From an uncultured Oleiphilus sp. (GTDB lineage: Bacteria; Pseudomonadota; Gammaproteobacteria; Pseudomonadales; Oleiphilaceae), in NCBI GenBank assembly GCA_913020495.1, contig CAJWBJ010000001.1, positions 1 to 64,000 of the forward strand: a DNA stretch of 64,000 bases. Direction: 5' to 3'. Numbering within the stretch: position 1 is the stretch's first letter; the number at the start of each line of letters is the position of its first letter. The notes under the pieces were generated by a model, which searched no databases, had not been told where the DNA came from, and saw nothing but the letters and a program-made list of their open reading frames with translations. Positions 46,534 to 56,552 of the stretch are shown piece after piece. Both the position numbers and the translations under genes were made by a program.

Positions 46534-47913
46534 ATGATTCCACAAAAAAATCTTCCAAATATCGATTCGCCACCTTCAGTAATGCCGGCCTACAACGGTC
46601 GCGTTCTGGCCTACCTTATTACCAGCATTACAATGGCGACCGGCATTTTAACAGGGCACTTTGATGAACGACTAGTTTGGGCAATTCCCATCTCAATGCT
46701 TTGGCCACACATTCTCTACTTTATAATTCGACACTTTAAGCTAGACCAAAGCATTGCAACACGTGAAAACACACTTTTAATTGATGGGGCATTAGCGGGC
46801 TTAATTGTTGTTCTTTACAGCTTTAGTGTTACTCCCAGTTTATTTGCACTACTGATGGCAAGCTTCAGCTTTATTGTTGTTGGAAGTATGAGGATCTGGT
46901 TGCTCGGCCACCTTGTCATGCTTATATCAATTATTATTTTCTCTTTAATATTCGGCATTAAGTTTGCCGGAAACTCACCCGTCATACTTAAAATCGTTTC
47001 GGCACTAGGCGCTGTACTTTTCGTCTCTGTTACGGCCTATTACACACACAAACAAGCAGAAGCCTTGCATAAAGCAAAATCTCAAATACAGCAACAACGT
47101 GAATTATCAATTTCTTTATCTCATAAACTTGCGAAATATTTATCACCGCAAGTATGGCAATCTATCTTTACTGGCGAACGAGATGTTCGACTTGAAACAC
47201 AGCGTAAAAAACTTGCCATATTCTTTTCTGATATCAAAGGGTTTACTGAGTTAGCAGAAGAAATGGAGCCTGAGAGCTTAACCGAGCTGCTGAATACTTA
47301 CTTCAATGAGATGTCCCAAATTGCTTTAAAATATGGCGGTACGATTGATAAGTTTATAGGTGACAGCATCATGATTTTCTTTGGTGACCCCACTAGTAGA
47401 GGCGCAAAAGAAGACACTCTAGCCTGTGTATCCATGGCAATTGAAATGCGTAAGCATATGAAAATATTACGTCAAAAATGGCAAAGCCAAGGCATTAAAA
47501 CACCGCTTCAAATTCGAATAGGTATTAGTACGGGTTACACAACTGTAGGTAATTTTGGCGCTGAAAACCGAATGGATTACACGATTATCGGAAAAGAAGT
47601 TAACTTGGCTTCACGACTGGAAGCACTTTCTGAACCGGGCGAAATTCTAATTTCTTACGAGACCTTCTCGCTTGTCAAAGATAAAGTCATGTGCCGTGAC
47701 AAAGGAGAAATTACGGTAAAGGGTTTTGCACGTCCCGTTCCTATTTACCAGATAGTCGATTTCAGACGTGACATTGGCTCAGGCCAGAGCTTCATTGAAC
47801 ATGAAACTCAAGGTTTTGCGATGTATATTGACACTGACAAAGTAACGCAAAAAGATAAAGAACCAATCATGCGAGCTTTAGAACGCGTAGTTGACAAATT
47901 GAAGGACGAGTAA
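46534..47913 (+). CDS. Class III adenylate/guanylate cyclase with MASE2 membrane sensor
   Basis: 459 aa. Residues about 20-110 form a MASE2 domain (ISMLWPHILYFIIRH and RENTLLIDGALAGLIVVLY), with six membrane helices in total up to residue 175, then a coiled linker. The cyclase domain (about 225-400) has both metal aspartates (FFSDIKGFT and KFIGDSIMIFFGDP) and transition-state residues in EVNLASRLEAL. The Lys in DKFIGD and Asp in MDYTIIG favour ATP, so it most likely makes cAMP (CyaB-like of Pseudomonas aeruginosa). Confidence 0.9.
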   Translation: MIPQKNLPNIDSPPSVMPAYNGRVLAYLITSITMATGILTGHFDERLVWAIPISMLWPHILYFIIRHFKLDQSIATRENTLLIDGALAGLIVVLYSFSVTPSLFALLMASFSFIVVGSMRIWLLGHLVMLISIIIFSLIFGIKFAGNSPVILKIVSALGAVLFVSVTAYYTHKQAEALHKAKSQIQQQRELSISLSHKLAKYLSPQVWQSIFTGERDVRLETQRKKLAIFFSDIKGFTELAEEMEPESLTELLNTYFNEMSQIALKYGGTIDKFIGDSIMIFFGDPTSRGAKEDTLACVSMAIEMRKHMKILRQKWQSQGIKTPLQIRIGISTGYTTVGNFGAENRMDYTIIGKEVNLASRLEALSEPGEILISYETFSLVKDKVMCRDKGEITVKGFARPVPIYQIVDFRRDIGSGQSFIEHETQGFAMYIDTDKVTQKDKEPIMRALERVVDKLKDE

Positions 47914-47926
47914 GCGTTCAAACGCC

Positions 47927-48763
47927 TTACTGTCTACTGGTTCGAATGTCACTCGCTGACGCGGACCAGTCTAGCGTTGCTCGATAAGGATTGATATCCA
48001 AACCTCCCCTACGTGTATAGCGAGCATAAACGCTCAATGATTCACAAGCACATTTCTCTAAGATGTCGATAAAGATCTGCTCTACACAATGCTCGTGAAA
48101 ATCCTGACATTGTCTAAAGGAAATAATATAGCGCAATAAACTTTCATGATTAATTTTCTGCCCTCGATATCGAACAAAAACCGTCCCCCAGTCGGGCTGC
48201 CCAGTCACGGGGCAATTAGAACGTAATAAATGTGAACATAAAAAACCCTCATGTATACCACCAACCGCTTTATCCAAGCTTAGCAGATTCGCATTTGGTT
48301 GATATTCAAAACCACTAACAGGCAAGTCATCAACACACATAAATCTTTTTTCATTAGCGCCATTTAGAGTCAGCGCATCACGCACATCACAAACACTTAC
48401 AGATACAGACATACCAGCCGCTTTAGACAAGTCATCAACCAAGGTTTTTGTTAAGACCTTAATATTTTCAAAATTTTTGTGATTAAGCGAATTCAAATAC
48501 AATTTGAATGACTTTGATTCGATCATAAAAGGGCTATTAGCGGGAACACGGAAATAGGCTATACCAACACACGGTTTACCTTGTAAATCGAGCCAGGAGA
48601 GCTCATAACACGTCCACAAATCCTCTCCATGAAAAGGCAAATCAGAAGATAAACCCAAACTAGCCCGATTTTCAACTCTTGAAAGTGGGAACAACAAACC
48701 CGGATCATATGGACTGTCGTAAACGGTCCCTTTCCCTAATTGGCTTTTATTTGCGTCTGTCAT
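47927..48763 (-). CDS. queF: NADPH-dependent 7-cyano-7-deazaguanine reductase
   Basis: 278 aa, the bimodular type II QueF. Signature ESKSFKLYLNS (82-92) for NADPH/substrate binding and the nucleophilic Cys184 in LRSNCPVTGQPDWG; the catalytic ring Asp and Glu follow in the T-fold (FHEHCVEQIF). It reduces preQ0 to preQ1 in queuosine biosynthesis. Converges with the cyclase gene with 13 bp between stops. Confidence 0.95.
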   Translation of the reverse strand: MTDANKSQLGKGTVYDSPYDPGLLFPLSRVENRASLGLSSDLPFHGEDLWTCYELSWLDLQGKPCVGIAYFRVPANSPFMIESKSFKLYLNSLNHKNFENIKVLTKTLVDDLSKAAGMSVSVSVCDVRDALTLNGANEKRFMCVDDLPVSGFEYQPNANLLSLDKAVGGIHEGFLCSHLLRSNCPVTGQPDWGTVFVRYRGQKINHESLLRYIISFRQCQDFHEHCVEQIFIDILEKCACESLSVYARYTRRGGLDINPYRATLDWSASASDIRTSRQ

Positions 48764-48799
48764 ATTAATAGAACCTAAGTCGAATGCTTAAGAACAAGG

Positions 48800-49573
48800 C
48801 TATGAGCGAATGCCTTGCCCCTTATTTAATAAGTGTAGCGAAAACGAAAATAACAAAACAATAAACCCAATAATCATACTGTAAGCAAAGAAAATGCTCA
48901 CATCACTTACGCCTAGAATGCCATATCGAAAGGTGTTTACCATATAAAGAATCGGGTTAAACTTTGAGATTACCTGCCAAAATTCAGGCAACAAACTGAT
49001 GCTATAAAATACACCACCAAGATAAGTTAGCGGCGTCAGAATAAACGTAGGTACGATTGAGATATCATCAAATTTGGTCGCATAAACGGCATTAATGAAC
49101 CCACCTAGCGAAAACAATATTGCTGTTAACAAGATCACCGAAGCAGTCACACCGACATGTTCAATATGAAGATTGGTAAACCCCAGAGACAATAGCGTGA
49201 CAATAAAACCAACCGCAAGCCCACGCCCGACACCACCCATTACGTACCCTGTTAATACCACCCAGTTTGGGACTGGCGAAACTAATATTTCCTCAATACT
49301 ACCCTGAAATTTCATTCCAAAAAAAGAAGACACCACATTCGCATAGGAATTAGTAATCACCGACATCATAATTAGGCCTGGCACAATAAACTCCATATAA
49401 TCGAAGCCGCCCATTTCTCCAATTCTTGACCCAATCAGATTCCCGAAAATAACGAAATACAAGACCATCATAATGGCGGGAGGTACTAAAGTTTGTACCC
49501 AAATCCGGGTAAATCGACGAATTTCTTTTACAACAATCGTCGAAAATGCGACCCATATTTGCCTAGCTGTCAT
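48800..49573 (-). CDS. yadH: ABC-2 type transporter permease (YadH-like)
   Basis: 257 aa inner-membrane ABC-2 permease with six helices. Typical segments: VKEIRRFTRIWVQTLVPPAIMMVLYFVIFG, FIVPGLIMMSVITNSYANVVSSFF and the Q-rich coupling helix MKFQGSIEEILVSPV. Overlaps yadG by ATGA. E. coli YadGH substrate is unknown; the family includes exporters of lipids, polysaccharides and drugs. Confidence 0.92.
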   Translation of the reverse strand: MTARQIWVAFSTIVVKEIRRFTRIWVQTLVPPAIMMVLYFVIFGNLIGSRIGEMGGFDYMEFIVPGLIMMSVITNSYANVVSSFFGMKFQGSIEEILVSPVPNWVVLTGYVMGGVGRGLAVGFIVTLLSLGFTNLHIEHVGVTASVILLTAILFSLGGFINAVYATKFDDISIVPTFILTPLTYLGGVFYSISLLPEFWQVISKFNPILYMVNTFRYGILGVSDVSIFFAYSMIIGFIVLLFSFSLHLLNKGQGIRS

Positions 49574-50502
49574 ATTTCACTTCCTTGCTTATCTTTTTGA
49601 AGCAGCCCTAAAAATAACTCTTCCAGACGATTAGACTTACTTCTAAGACTTGTCACCACCCAATCAAATGATTTTAAGCATTCAAAAAGTTGGTTAATAT
49701 TTTGATCTTTCTTTACATCAACCTCTAGAGCCCCTTCAACATTAATACGAGACACAAAACCAAAAAGGTCTGGCGCTTCAACTAAAATCCGATCAGTCTC
49801 AAGAATAAACGTTTCTATATTTAAGGTTTTAAGCAAAGATTTCATACTCGTATTTTCGAGGATTTCACCTTTATCAATAATCGCAATATTCCGACAAAGT
49901 GATTCAGCTTCTTCTAAATAATGCGTTGTTAAAATGATCGTTGTTCCTTGTTCGTTCAGCTCTTGAAGGAACTTCCACATAGAACGCCGAAGCTCAATAT
50001 CTACCCCTGCAGTCGGTTCATCAAGAATCAATAATTTGGGTTTATGAACTAAAGCTCTTGCGATCATTAGTCGGCGCTTCATACCACCAGATAGCATCCG
50101 TGATGGTATGTCTCTCTTTTCCCACAGACCCAATTTTTTAAGATAATAATCCGCACTTTCTTTTGCTTCTTCAGCAGGAATGCCATAATAGCCAGCTTGA
50201 GTAATTAAGATATCACCTACTTTTTCAAACTGATTAAAATTGAACTCCTGAGGAACAACCCCCAAACAGGTTTTAGCCTTCACCAGCTCAGTTTCTAAAT
50301 CATAACCAAAAATACTAACCCGCCCTGAAGTTTTATTAACTAAAGACGATACAATCCCTAACGTAGTTGATTTACCCGCACCATTCGGTCCAAGTAAAGC
50401 AAAGAAATCACCTTGCTCAACGGTAATAGAAACACTTTTGAGCGCTTGAAATCCATTGCCGTAAGTTTTACATAGCTTGGATATTTCCAATGCTTTTGTC
50501 AT
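49570..50502 (-). CDS. yadG: ABC transporter ATP-binding protein (YadG-like)
   Basis: 310 aa from the ATG with AGGTGAG at 7 nt; a GTG four codons upstream overlaps that site. Walker A GPNGAGKST, Q-loop VVPQEFNF, signature LSGGMKRRLMIARAL, Walker B LLILDEPTAGVD, H-loop LTTHYLEEA. C-terminal accessory region of about 90 residues as in other ABC-2 exporters. Forms a unit with yadH. Confidence 0.94.
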   Translation of the reverse strand: MTKALEISKLCKTYGNGFQALKSVSITVEQGDFFALLGPNGAGKSTTLGIVSSLVNKTSGRVSIFGYDLETELVKAKTCLGVVPQEFNFNQFEKVGDILITQAGYYGIPAEEAKESADYYLKKLGLWEKRDIPSRMLSGGMKRRLMIARALVHKPKLLILDEPTAGVDIELRRSMWKFLQELNEQGTTIILTTHYLEEAESLCRNIAIIDKGEILENTSMKSLLKTLNIETFILETDRILVEAPDLFGFVSRINVEGALEVDVKKDQNINQLFECLKSFDWVVTSLRSKSNRLEELFLGLLQKDKQGSEI

Positions 50503-50649
50503 TTTAAATCTCACCTAAAATTGGTATCTGCCTTAAGGCTTAAAGATTTTACGTATAGTAAGCACTGGTATTTTGTGTCTTTTATTGAAATTTCAAGTTA
50601 CTTGAAGGAGGTTTAGAACAAACCATTTTTGAATACACTAAAAAAATCT

Positions 50650-51291
50650 TTATTCTGTTTGGTAGTTTTGTTGATAAAGCGCTTCACCCATCTTATCGAT
50701 TTGAGCGTCAATCATTTTTTCAAAGGGGCGTAAAAACACATTGGAATCAAATTGTTCATCAAATATTGATAATAGTACTGAGATAGCTTCAATCGTCGCT
50801 AAAGCATCCGCTTTCGAGGCCTTACGAATACGATATTGACTCACACCTACATTCTTTAATGCGATGGTTGGCAGGGTTTGAAACCATGCGTTCAAGTGCA
50901 ATAGTTCACGGGTATTTCGCCAAGTCCCATCTAAAACGATGATTGAATCAAAGCAGGTTGATAACTCAGATACTTTGGTAAATGTTGCATCACTATCAAG
51001 CTCTATATGAAATGGACTTTCTGGCATTTGGTGCGCATAAAGAAGGATTGGTTGAGAGGCCTGATAACTTCCGAGAACATCAAAGCAATCCGCTCTTTTA
51101 AACGCCGTACCCGAAACCACTTTTGCTTTCGTTAAACCAAGCTCGACTAGCCTAGCTGTTCCGAGTGTTTTTTTAACTTCATCAGAATGCTGAAGAATTA
51201 AAACAGGCATTTGATTGGATTGAACTTGAAGCCACTGACAAATACAGGTCGACATTGCCTTCATACACTTCGGGCAATATTGTCGACTCAT
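50650..51291 (-). CDS. tapT: tRNA-uridine aminocarboxypropyltransferase, DTW domain
   Basis: 213 aa. N-terminal zinc motif CPKCMKAMSTCICQ, SPOUT-like core with HSDEVKKTLGTARL, the DxTW signature LDGTWRNTREL, and YRIRKASKADALATIEA. In E. coli TapT (YfiP) adds acp3 to U47 of tRNAs using S-adenosylmethionine. Cytoplasmic, monocistronic. Confidence 0.92.
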   Translation of the reverse strand: MSRQYCPKCMKAMSTCICQWLQVQSNQMPVLILQHSDEVKKTLGTARLVELGLTKAKVVSGTAFKRADCFDVLGSYQASQPILLYAHQMPESPFHIELDSDATFTKVSELSTCFDSIIVLDGTWRNTRELLHLNAWFQTLPTIALKNVGVSQYRIRKASKADALATIEAISVLLSIFDEQFDSNVFLRPFEKMIDAQIDKMGEALYQQNYQTE

Positions 51292-51404
51292 TATTTAGCC
51301 TGCCGCTAGTTGGATATAAAGTTTATTGAGTGTGAAGCGTCTACGTATATCATTTTAAACTATAACTCATCAATGAACACTAGTATTAGCTGCAACACAA
51401 GTAC

Positions 51405-52742
51405 CTATGAGGCAATAGACCCTGCAAAATGCTTCCAGCTCCAACGGGATTTCGCACCCGTCAAAAGAAATTCATTTTCGTCGATATTATACGCGCCTTT
51501 TGGAAGGCTATCAGAAATATACAAACCATCCTCACCCGCCTTATGCTGATTCCATTCCTTTAAATCAACGACCTTAGCGTCTTTAAGTGGATATTTATGA
51601 TCATCCAGAACAATCATTATTTTTGGAAATAAACGACGATCTAAATTATGCCCTGTTACAATACCTACTTCATGAGAACTTAGCTCCACTAATGTTCCTG
51701 TTGGATAAACACCGACAGCTTCAATAAAACGTTCTACAAGATCCTCCTGAAAAGTAATATTACGCAGTTCAAAAAGTTTCGATACGGCCTGTAATGGGGA
51801 CAAGCCTTGTGAGTCATCTCTAGGGCTAATAAGAACTTGGTAATAATCAACCAAGCCCGCAATTTTTGCTAACAGTGGAATTTTTCCTCCCGTCACACTC
51901 TGAGGGTACCCAGTACCGTTATGGCGCTCCTGATGATATTTAACGATAGAAATAACACCATTTGGTAAATCATCCATTTCTTCTAGTATTTCAACACCAT
52001 GCTGAACATAATTTTGATACTCAACATGCTCCTCTTCTGTAAGTTTAACTGACTTTTGTAGCAACTCACTCGATAACCGTGTCTTCCCAATATGGGAGAG
52101 TAAAACACCCATTGCCAAGGTTTTAAGTAATGATTTATCCAGACCGAGGTGGCGACCAAAGACTAAAGCCCAAATTGAAGATTTAACTGAATGCTGATAG
52201 CTATATGCATCTTCTTCACTCATTTTAGACAACCAAACAAGTGCATCAGGGTTACGTACCACACTTTCAACCATGCCTTCAGCTACATTTTCAGTCTCGG
52301 CAATAGAAACCTTACCGCCGCCATGGAGTGTAGCGAAAACTCCACTAATAGCCTCGTAAACGTGACGATGAAGTTTTTCGGTACGGGAAACCTCTTTCTT
52401 TATCGTCGTTTTTACTTGATAAGTTTGAGGTGATTTAATCACTAAAGGAGGGAGCATCACAACTTGAGCAGAGTGATCATCTTCCGCTTTATCATGTTTT
52501 TTCTGGTTCTCTTGCTTTGGCTTTTGAGTCACCCGACTTTCATAAACATGTTTCGTTCTTGCTTTTTTTTCATCTACATAAACATACTTACAGTAACCTG
52601 CCAGCGCTTTTACATCGTCGTCATTACGAATATAAAAACCTTGAAGCGGGAATGGTGTTTTATGCCACGGACAATCAAGGTCCGCAATATACATCCCTTC
52701 CTTTAAGAAATTCACTTCAATTTTCATTCTACTTGTCGACAT
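51405..52742 (-). CDS. DUF3391/HD-GYP-type protein with degenerate catalytic site
   Basis: 445 aa. DUF3391 at 1-70 (EVNFLKEGMYIADLDCPW), charged linker, HD-GYP domain about 145-350. The core HD dyad is replaced by Ser216-His217 (LLSHIGK), HHER reads HQER (270-273), the Asp before GTGYP is Asn275, and the His of the following helix is not in its usual place, while GTGYP itself is kept. It has probably lost cyclic di-GMP phosphodiesterase activity and may instead bind the nucleotide or a partner such as a GGDEF protein. The last 90 residues add an unclassified domain. Confidence 0.85.
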   Translation of the reverse strand: MSTSRMKIEVNFLKEGMYIADLDCPWHKTPFPLQGFYIRNDDDVKALAGYCKYVYVDEKKARTKHVYESRVTQKPKQENQKKHDKAEDDHSAQVVMLPPLVIKSPQTYQVKTTIKKEVSRTEKLHRHVYEAISGVFATLHGGGKVSIAETENVAEGMVESVVRNPDALVWLSKMSEEDAYSYQHSVKSSIWALVFGRHLGLDKSLLKTLAMGVLLSHIGKTRLSSELLQKSVKLTEEEHVEYQNYVQHGVEILEEMDDLPNGVISIVKYHQERHNGTGYPQSVTGGKIPLLAKIAGLVDYYQVLISPRDDSQGLSPLQAVSKLFELRNITFQEDLVERFIEAVGVYPTGTLVELSSHEVGIVTGHNLDRRLFPKIMIVLDDHKYPLKDAKVVDLKEWNQHKAGEDGLYISDSLPKGAYNIDENEFLLTGAKSRWSWKHFAGSIAS

Positions 52743-52943
52743 GACGCTACCTACGAATTTTTCAAGAGTTCACAATTTATTGCTTCTAGGCAACATTCTG
52801 ACAAAAATGAAGCTGAAATCCACCAATATGCGTAGGGTTTTGTAAGCTCAGGTAACAACAGTACTAGCTTTAGTTAGAATGGCGACTAGCTCACACACAG
52901 TTTGTATATACGTACCAAGAAATTGAGTACGCCAGCCGATAAA

Positions 52944-53567
52944 TCAGATGTCAGAATCACAAATTGATGAATGCGTAGATAGTGAAGGCACCAATAACTC
53001 CAAATCCTCTCCTTTAATTTCTTTGGTTGTCACAACATAAGGAATTTTTGAAGTTAAAAGAAAATCTATACTTTTCTTTTTACCCTTAACTTGTCGGTAT
53101 ATATTCTTGGGGCGGCAATTTAAAGTAATCAATACTTCACCTTTAAGAGATAAAATATCTGTTGAACCAGAGCGATCCGTAACTGTTCCACAGACTATAT
53201 TATCTTCAATATCCAAGCCATGACGATCAACATCGGCTTTCGCATCTGCGCAATAATAAATACCATCCTTACTGCCACCCGAGCATCTTCGCCCTTTGCC
53301 AAAAGAGCTGTCATAGAAATATACTTTTCGTTGACTACATTGTGTTTCAAGCGTGACAGGTAAGGCTCTAAATTGATTTTTTGCCCAACCTTCATAACGC
53401 AAAGTCTGCCAGTGAATACGAAACTGCCTCACTTCACCAGCAGAATTCTCAGCAGTAAAAACCCCATAATGTGTCGTATAATCCGTTGTTGCACACCCCG
53501 ATACAGCAAGCACTATTAGCACTCCCATAAAAACGTTAAGCCTTTTAACTAACGCTATAACTATCAC
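52944..53567 (-). CDS. Hypothetical lipoprotein
   Basis: 207 aa. Lipobox AVSGCAT with Cys near residue 25; the true start may be MGVLIVLAVSGC or the upstream Met. The mature protein has about nine cysteines (for example QCSQRK, RRCSGG, YYCADA, IVCGTV, LNCRPK), suggesting several disulfides in the periplasm. No family recognised. It precedes the divergent iron uptake operon by 175 bp. Confidence 0.65.
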   Translation of the reverse strand: MIVIALVKRLNVFMGVLIVLAVSGCATTDYTTHYGVFTAENSAGEVRQFRIHWQTLRYEGWAKNQFRALPVTLETQCSQRKVYFYDSSFGKGRRCSGGSKDGIYYCADAKADVDRHGLDIEDNIVCGTVTDRSGSTDILSLKGEVLITLNCRPKNIYRQVKGKKKSIDFLLTSKIPYVVTTKEIKGEDLELLVPSLSTHSSICDSDI

Positions 53568-53670
53568 TCACAAAATCCTCTTTAAATTATTGGCCGAATA
53601 ATAACCCGTGTTTATTTAATAAAACAGGCTTGATCCACATCAATTTGCTTCTCTTCAATATTTAAATTGC

Positions 53671-53699
53671 TTGACTCTACTTAATTTTCAATTAAGAAT
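53671..53699 (+). promoter_or_regulatory. Promoter with palindromic operator for fbpAB
   Basis: -35 TTGACT at 53671-53676 and a -10-like TAAGAAT near 53693. The palindrome CTTAATT-TTC-AATTAAG (53680-53696) fills the spacer, a typical repressor position. It is not a good match to the 19-bp Fur box, so the regulator is uncertain. Confidence 0.45.
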
Positions 53700-53742
53700 A
53701 CTTCTTGTTTAGATTTACATTCAACTTTAAGAGCCTTAATTT

Positions 53743-54762
53743 ATGCAACTATATAAATCTCTGATATTCACTACCACCTGCCTCATCCTTACGCTTTTTA
53801 CAAATAGCGCTTATTCAAGCGAAGTTAATGTGTACTCCTACAGACAACCATTTCTAATTCAGCCAATTTTTGATGCATTTACTAGAGAGTCTGGCATTGA
53901 TGTAAACGTCGTTTTTGCAAAGAAAGGGCTTTCAGAGCGATTAAAGCGTGAAGGGAGAAACTCACCTGCCGACCTTATTTTCACCGTTGATATTGGCCGT
54001 TTAATCGATGTCGTTAACAAAGATCTTGTCCAAGGCACTAGTTCGACCACGCTTTCAAATAACATTCCTTCACAATACAGAGACCCTGAAGGTAAGTGGT
54101 TTGGTTTAACCACTCGAACCCGCTCAATCTATGTATCAAAAGAGCGAGCTAATCTTGCTGATATTCAGCGCTATGAAGATCTGAGCAACCCTGCTTGGAA
54201 AGGTCGAATTTGTACACGAAGTGGTAAGCACCCTTACAATCTTGCATTAATTGCTTCTATGATTGCCCACCATGGTGAAGAAAAAGCAACTAATTGGCTG
54301 AAAGGCGTTAAAGCGAACCTTGCTCGCAAGCCTCAAGGTAACGACCGAGCACAAGTAAAAGCAATTAAAGAAGGTGTTTGTGATATTTCATTGGGAAATA
54401 ATTACTATTATGGAAAAATGCTGAATAATCCAGATCAGGTCGAATGGGCAAATGCTGTTCATATCACCTTCCCAAATCAAGCTGATCGAGGCACACACGT
54501 TAATATTAGTGGCATGGCACTAACTAAACATGCACCTAATAAAGCAAACGCAATTAAACTAATGGAATTTTTGAGTAAAAAACTTGCTCAGAAAATGTAT
54601 TCAGAGCAAAATTTTGAATACCCGGTGAACCCATCTGTAGAACCTTCAGGACTATTGCAGTCTTGGGGCAACTTTAAATCAGACATTTTGCCATTAAGTG
54701 AAGTTGCTAACCTACGCAAACAAGCTGCAAAACTTGTTGACCGCATTGGCTTTGATGAATAA
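53743..54762 (+). CDS. fbpA: Periplasmic Fe(III)-binding protein of ABC transporter
   Basis: 339 aa. Signal peptide 1-25 (NSAYS-S). Ferric-binding transferrin-like fold: EVNVYSYRQPFLIQPIFDAF, DLIFTVDIGRL, and the iron-ligand tyrosines in LGNNYYYGKML (near 222-232), followed by FPNQADRGTHVNISGMAL. Delivers ferric iron to the FbpB permease encoded downstream. Between the two genes there is an intrinsic terminator, which would raise the ratio of binding protein to permease. Confidence 0.93.
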   Translation: MQLYKSLIFTTTCLILTLFTNSAYSSEVNVYSYRQPFLIQPIFDAFTRESGIDVNVVFAKKGLSERLKREGRNSPADLIFTVDIGRLIDVVNKDLVQGTSSTTLSNNIPSQYRDPEGKWFGLTTRTRSIYVSKERANLADIQRYEDLSNPAWKGRICTRSGKHPYNLALIASMIAHHGEEKATNWLKGVKANLARKPQGNDRAQVKAIKEGVCDISLGNNYYYGKMLNNPDQVEWANAVHITFPNQADRGTHVNISGMALTKHAPNKANAIKLMEFLSKKLAQKMYSEQNFEYPVNPSVEPSGLLQSWGNFKSDILPLSEVANLRKQAAKLVDRIGFDE

Positions 54763-54793
54763 TGCTATAATTTCTATCACATCAATAGAATTG

Positions 54794-54818
54794 AAAGACA
54801 GCCTTCTAGCTGTCTTTT
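54794..54818 (+). terminator. Attenuating terminator between fbpA and fbpB
   Basis: AAAGACAGC and GCTGTCTTT form a 9-bp stem with a CTTCTA loop, ending in T residues, 31 nt after the fbpA stop. Confidence 0.8.
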
Positions 54819-54849
54819 GCTATTTCAAACCAGAAGCCATCTCTAAAAT

Positions 54850-56487
54850 ATGAACATTCAAGCACAAGAACGTCCCTGGTTTATCGCTTCTTTAGTCATA
54901 GCACTACTAATCAGTTTGCCGATTTTTGCAGTCGTCTACCTTGCTTTTTTTCCTGATGAGAACGCTTGGCCTCATCTTCTGAATACAGTCCTTCCCTCTT
55001 ACTTATTAAATACTATTATATTAATGGCTGGCGTTGGTTTTTTGACCCTTGCTATCGGAACAGGCTCTGCATGGTTAGTAGTCACCTACGACTTTCCTGG
55101 TAAACGATGGTTAAGTTGGGCGTTACTTTTACCTTTTGCCGTTCCTGCCTATGTTGTTGCATACGTTTACACCGACGTATTGGAGTATGCAGGCCCCGTT
55201 CAAACAGGGCTACGAGCACTATTTTCGTGGGAAAGTTCTCAAGATTACTGGTTTCCAGAAATCCGTAGTATGGGAGGCGCAATACTAATGATGTCTTTAG
55301 TGCTTTACCCCTATATTTATATGCTTGCAAGGTCTGCATTTCTGGAGCAATCCATTTCGCTCTATCGTATTGCCAGAAGCCTGGGCTCCTCCCCTCTTCA
55401 GTTTTTTTATCGCGTATCACTCCCTATTGCCAGACCAGCGCTTGCAGTAGGGCTGGCACTGGTGCTAATGGAAACACTGAACGACTTTGGTACCGTTGAT
55501 TATTTTGCAGTGCGCACTCTCACCGCCGGACTTTATGATACATGGCTTAATATGGGAAATTTAGGTGGAGCCGCTCAAATCGCCGTTTTAATGGTCGTGG
55601 TCGTAATTATATTAATTTCTCTAGAGCGCTACTCAAGAAGACAGCAAAAGCAGTTCAATTCCAGAAACCCTGGAGCACCAATCCCAAGTATCAAATTAAC
55701 AGGCAAATATGCGTACGGCGCATCTGCCTTGGCTTTTACCCCGGTATTGTTCGGGTTTATTATCCCGTTTATGGTGCTCGCCAATTACGCAGTTCGCTAC
55801 TTTGAAATAAGCTGGAGCAACGAGTTCCTTACTTATGCGCTGAATAGCTTTTCATTAGCCAGTATGGCTGCAATCATCACACTAATTCTTGGCTTAATAC
55901 TCGCGTACAGCAAACGAATGAATAAAAATAAAGCAACGCGCTTCTTTGTTGGCTTTTCAAGTTTAGGCTATGCCGTCCCAGGCGCAGTACTTGCCATTGG
56001 CATTATCATTCCATTTGCAGCACTGGATAACTTCGTAGATGGGCTAATGAGAGAGTACTTTCAGTTTTCAACAGGGCTTATTCTTAGCGGTACTGCCTTT
56101 GCGATTGTTTTTTCTTATTCTGTTCGTTTTTTAGCCGTTGCTTCAGGCTCTATTGAATCAAGCCTAGATAAAATAACCCCCAATATGGACATGGCATCTC
56201 GTTCTATGGGGCATAGCCATTTAAGTACTTTGATACGAGTCCATATACCCATGATTAGGCGTGGCGCACTTACGGCAATGTTAGTCGTATTTGTAGACTG
56301 TCTAAAAGAACTTCCCGCAACGTTAATTCTAAGACCATTCAACTTTGAAACGCTTGCAACTCAGGTATATCAATTTGCATCTGATGAGCTGTTAGAACAG
56401 AGTGCGCTCTCAGCATTAGTGATTGTTTTAGTGGGCATTATTCCTGTTGTCTTACTTGATAAGAGTATCAATAAAAAACAACTGTAA
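54850..56487 (+). CDS. fbpB: Ferric iron ABC transporter permease (double-length FbpB)
   Basis: 545 aa with about 12 membrane helices: two fused BPD_transp_1 domains, as normal for FbpB/SfuB. EAA loops at YRIARSLGSSPLQFFYRVSLPIARPALAVG and MASRSMGHSHLSTLIRVHIPMIRRGALTAML. No ATPase gene (fbpC) follows; a terminator ends the unit and the ATPase must be elsewhere. Confidence 0.92.
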   Translation: MNIQAQERPWFIASLVIALLISLPIFAVVYLAFFPDENAWPHLLNTVLPSYLLNTIILMAGVGFLTLAIGTGSAWLVVTYDFPGKRWLSWALLLPFAVPAYVVAYVYTDVLEYAGPVQTGLRALFSWESSQDYWFPEIRSMGGAILMMSLVLYPYIYMLARSAFLEQSISLYRIARSLGSSPLQFFYRVSLPIARPALAVGLALVLMETLNDFGTVDYFAVRTLTAGLYDTWLNMGNLGGAAQIAVLMVVVVIILISLERYSRRQQKQFNSRNPGAPIPSIKLTGKYAYGASALAFTPVLFGFIIPFMVLANYAVRYFEISWSNEFLTYALNSFSLASMAAIITLILGLILAYSKRMNKNKATRFFVGFSSLGYAVPGAVLAIGIIIPFAALDNFVDGLMREYFQFSTGLILSGTAFAIVFSYSVRFLAVASGSIESSLDKITPNMDMASRSMGHSHLSTLIRVHIPMIRRGALTAMLVVFVDCLKELPATLILRPFNFETLATQVYQFASDELLEQSALSALVIVLVGIIPVVLLDKSINKKQL

Positions 56488-56552
56488 ATAATCAATACTT
56501 CACCTACAAGCTATTTAACACAACCCTATAAAACACTAAAATGCAGATACAA

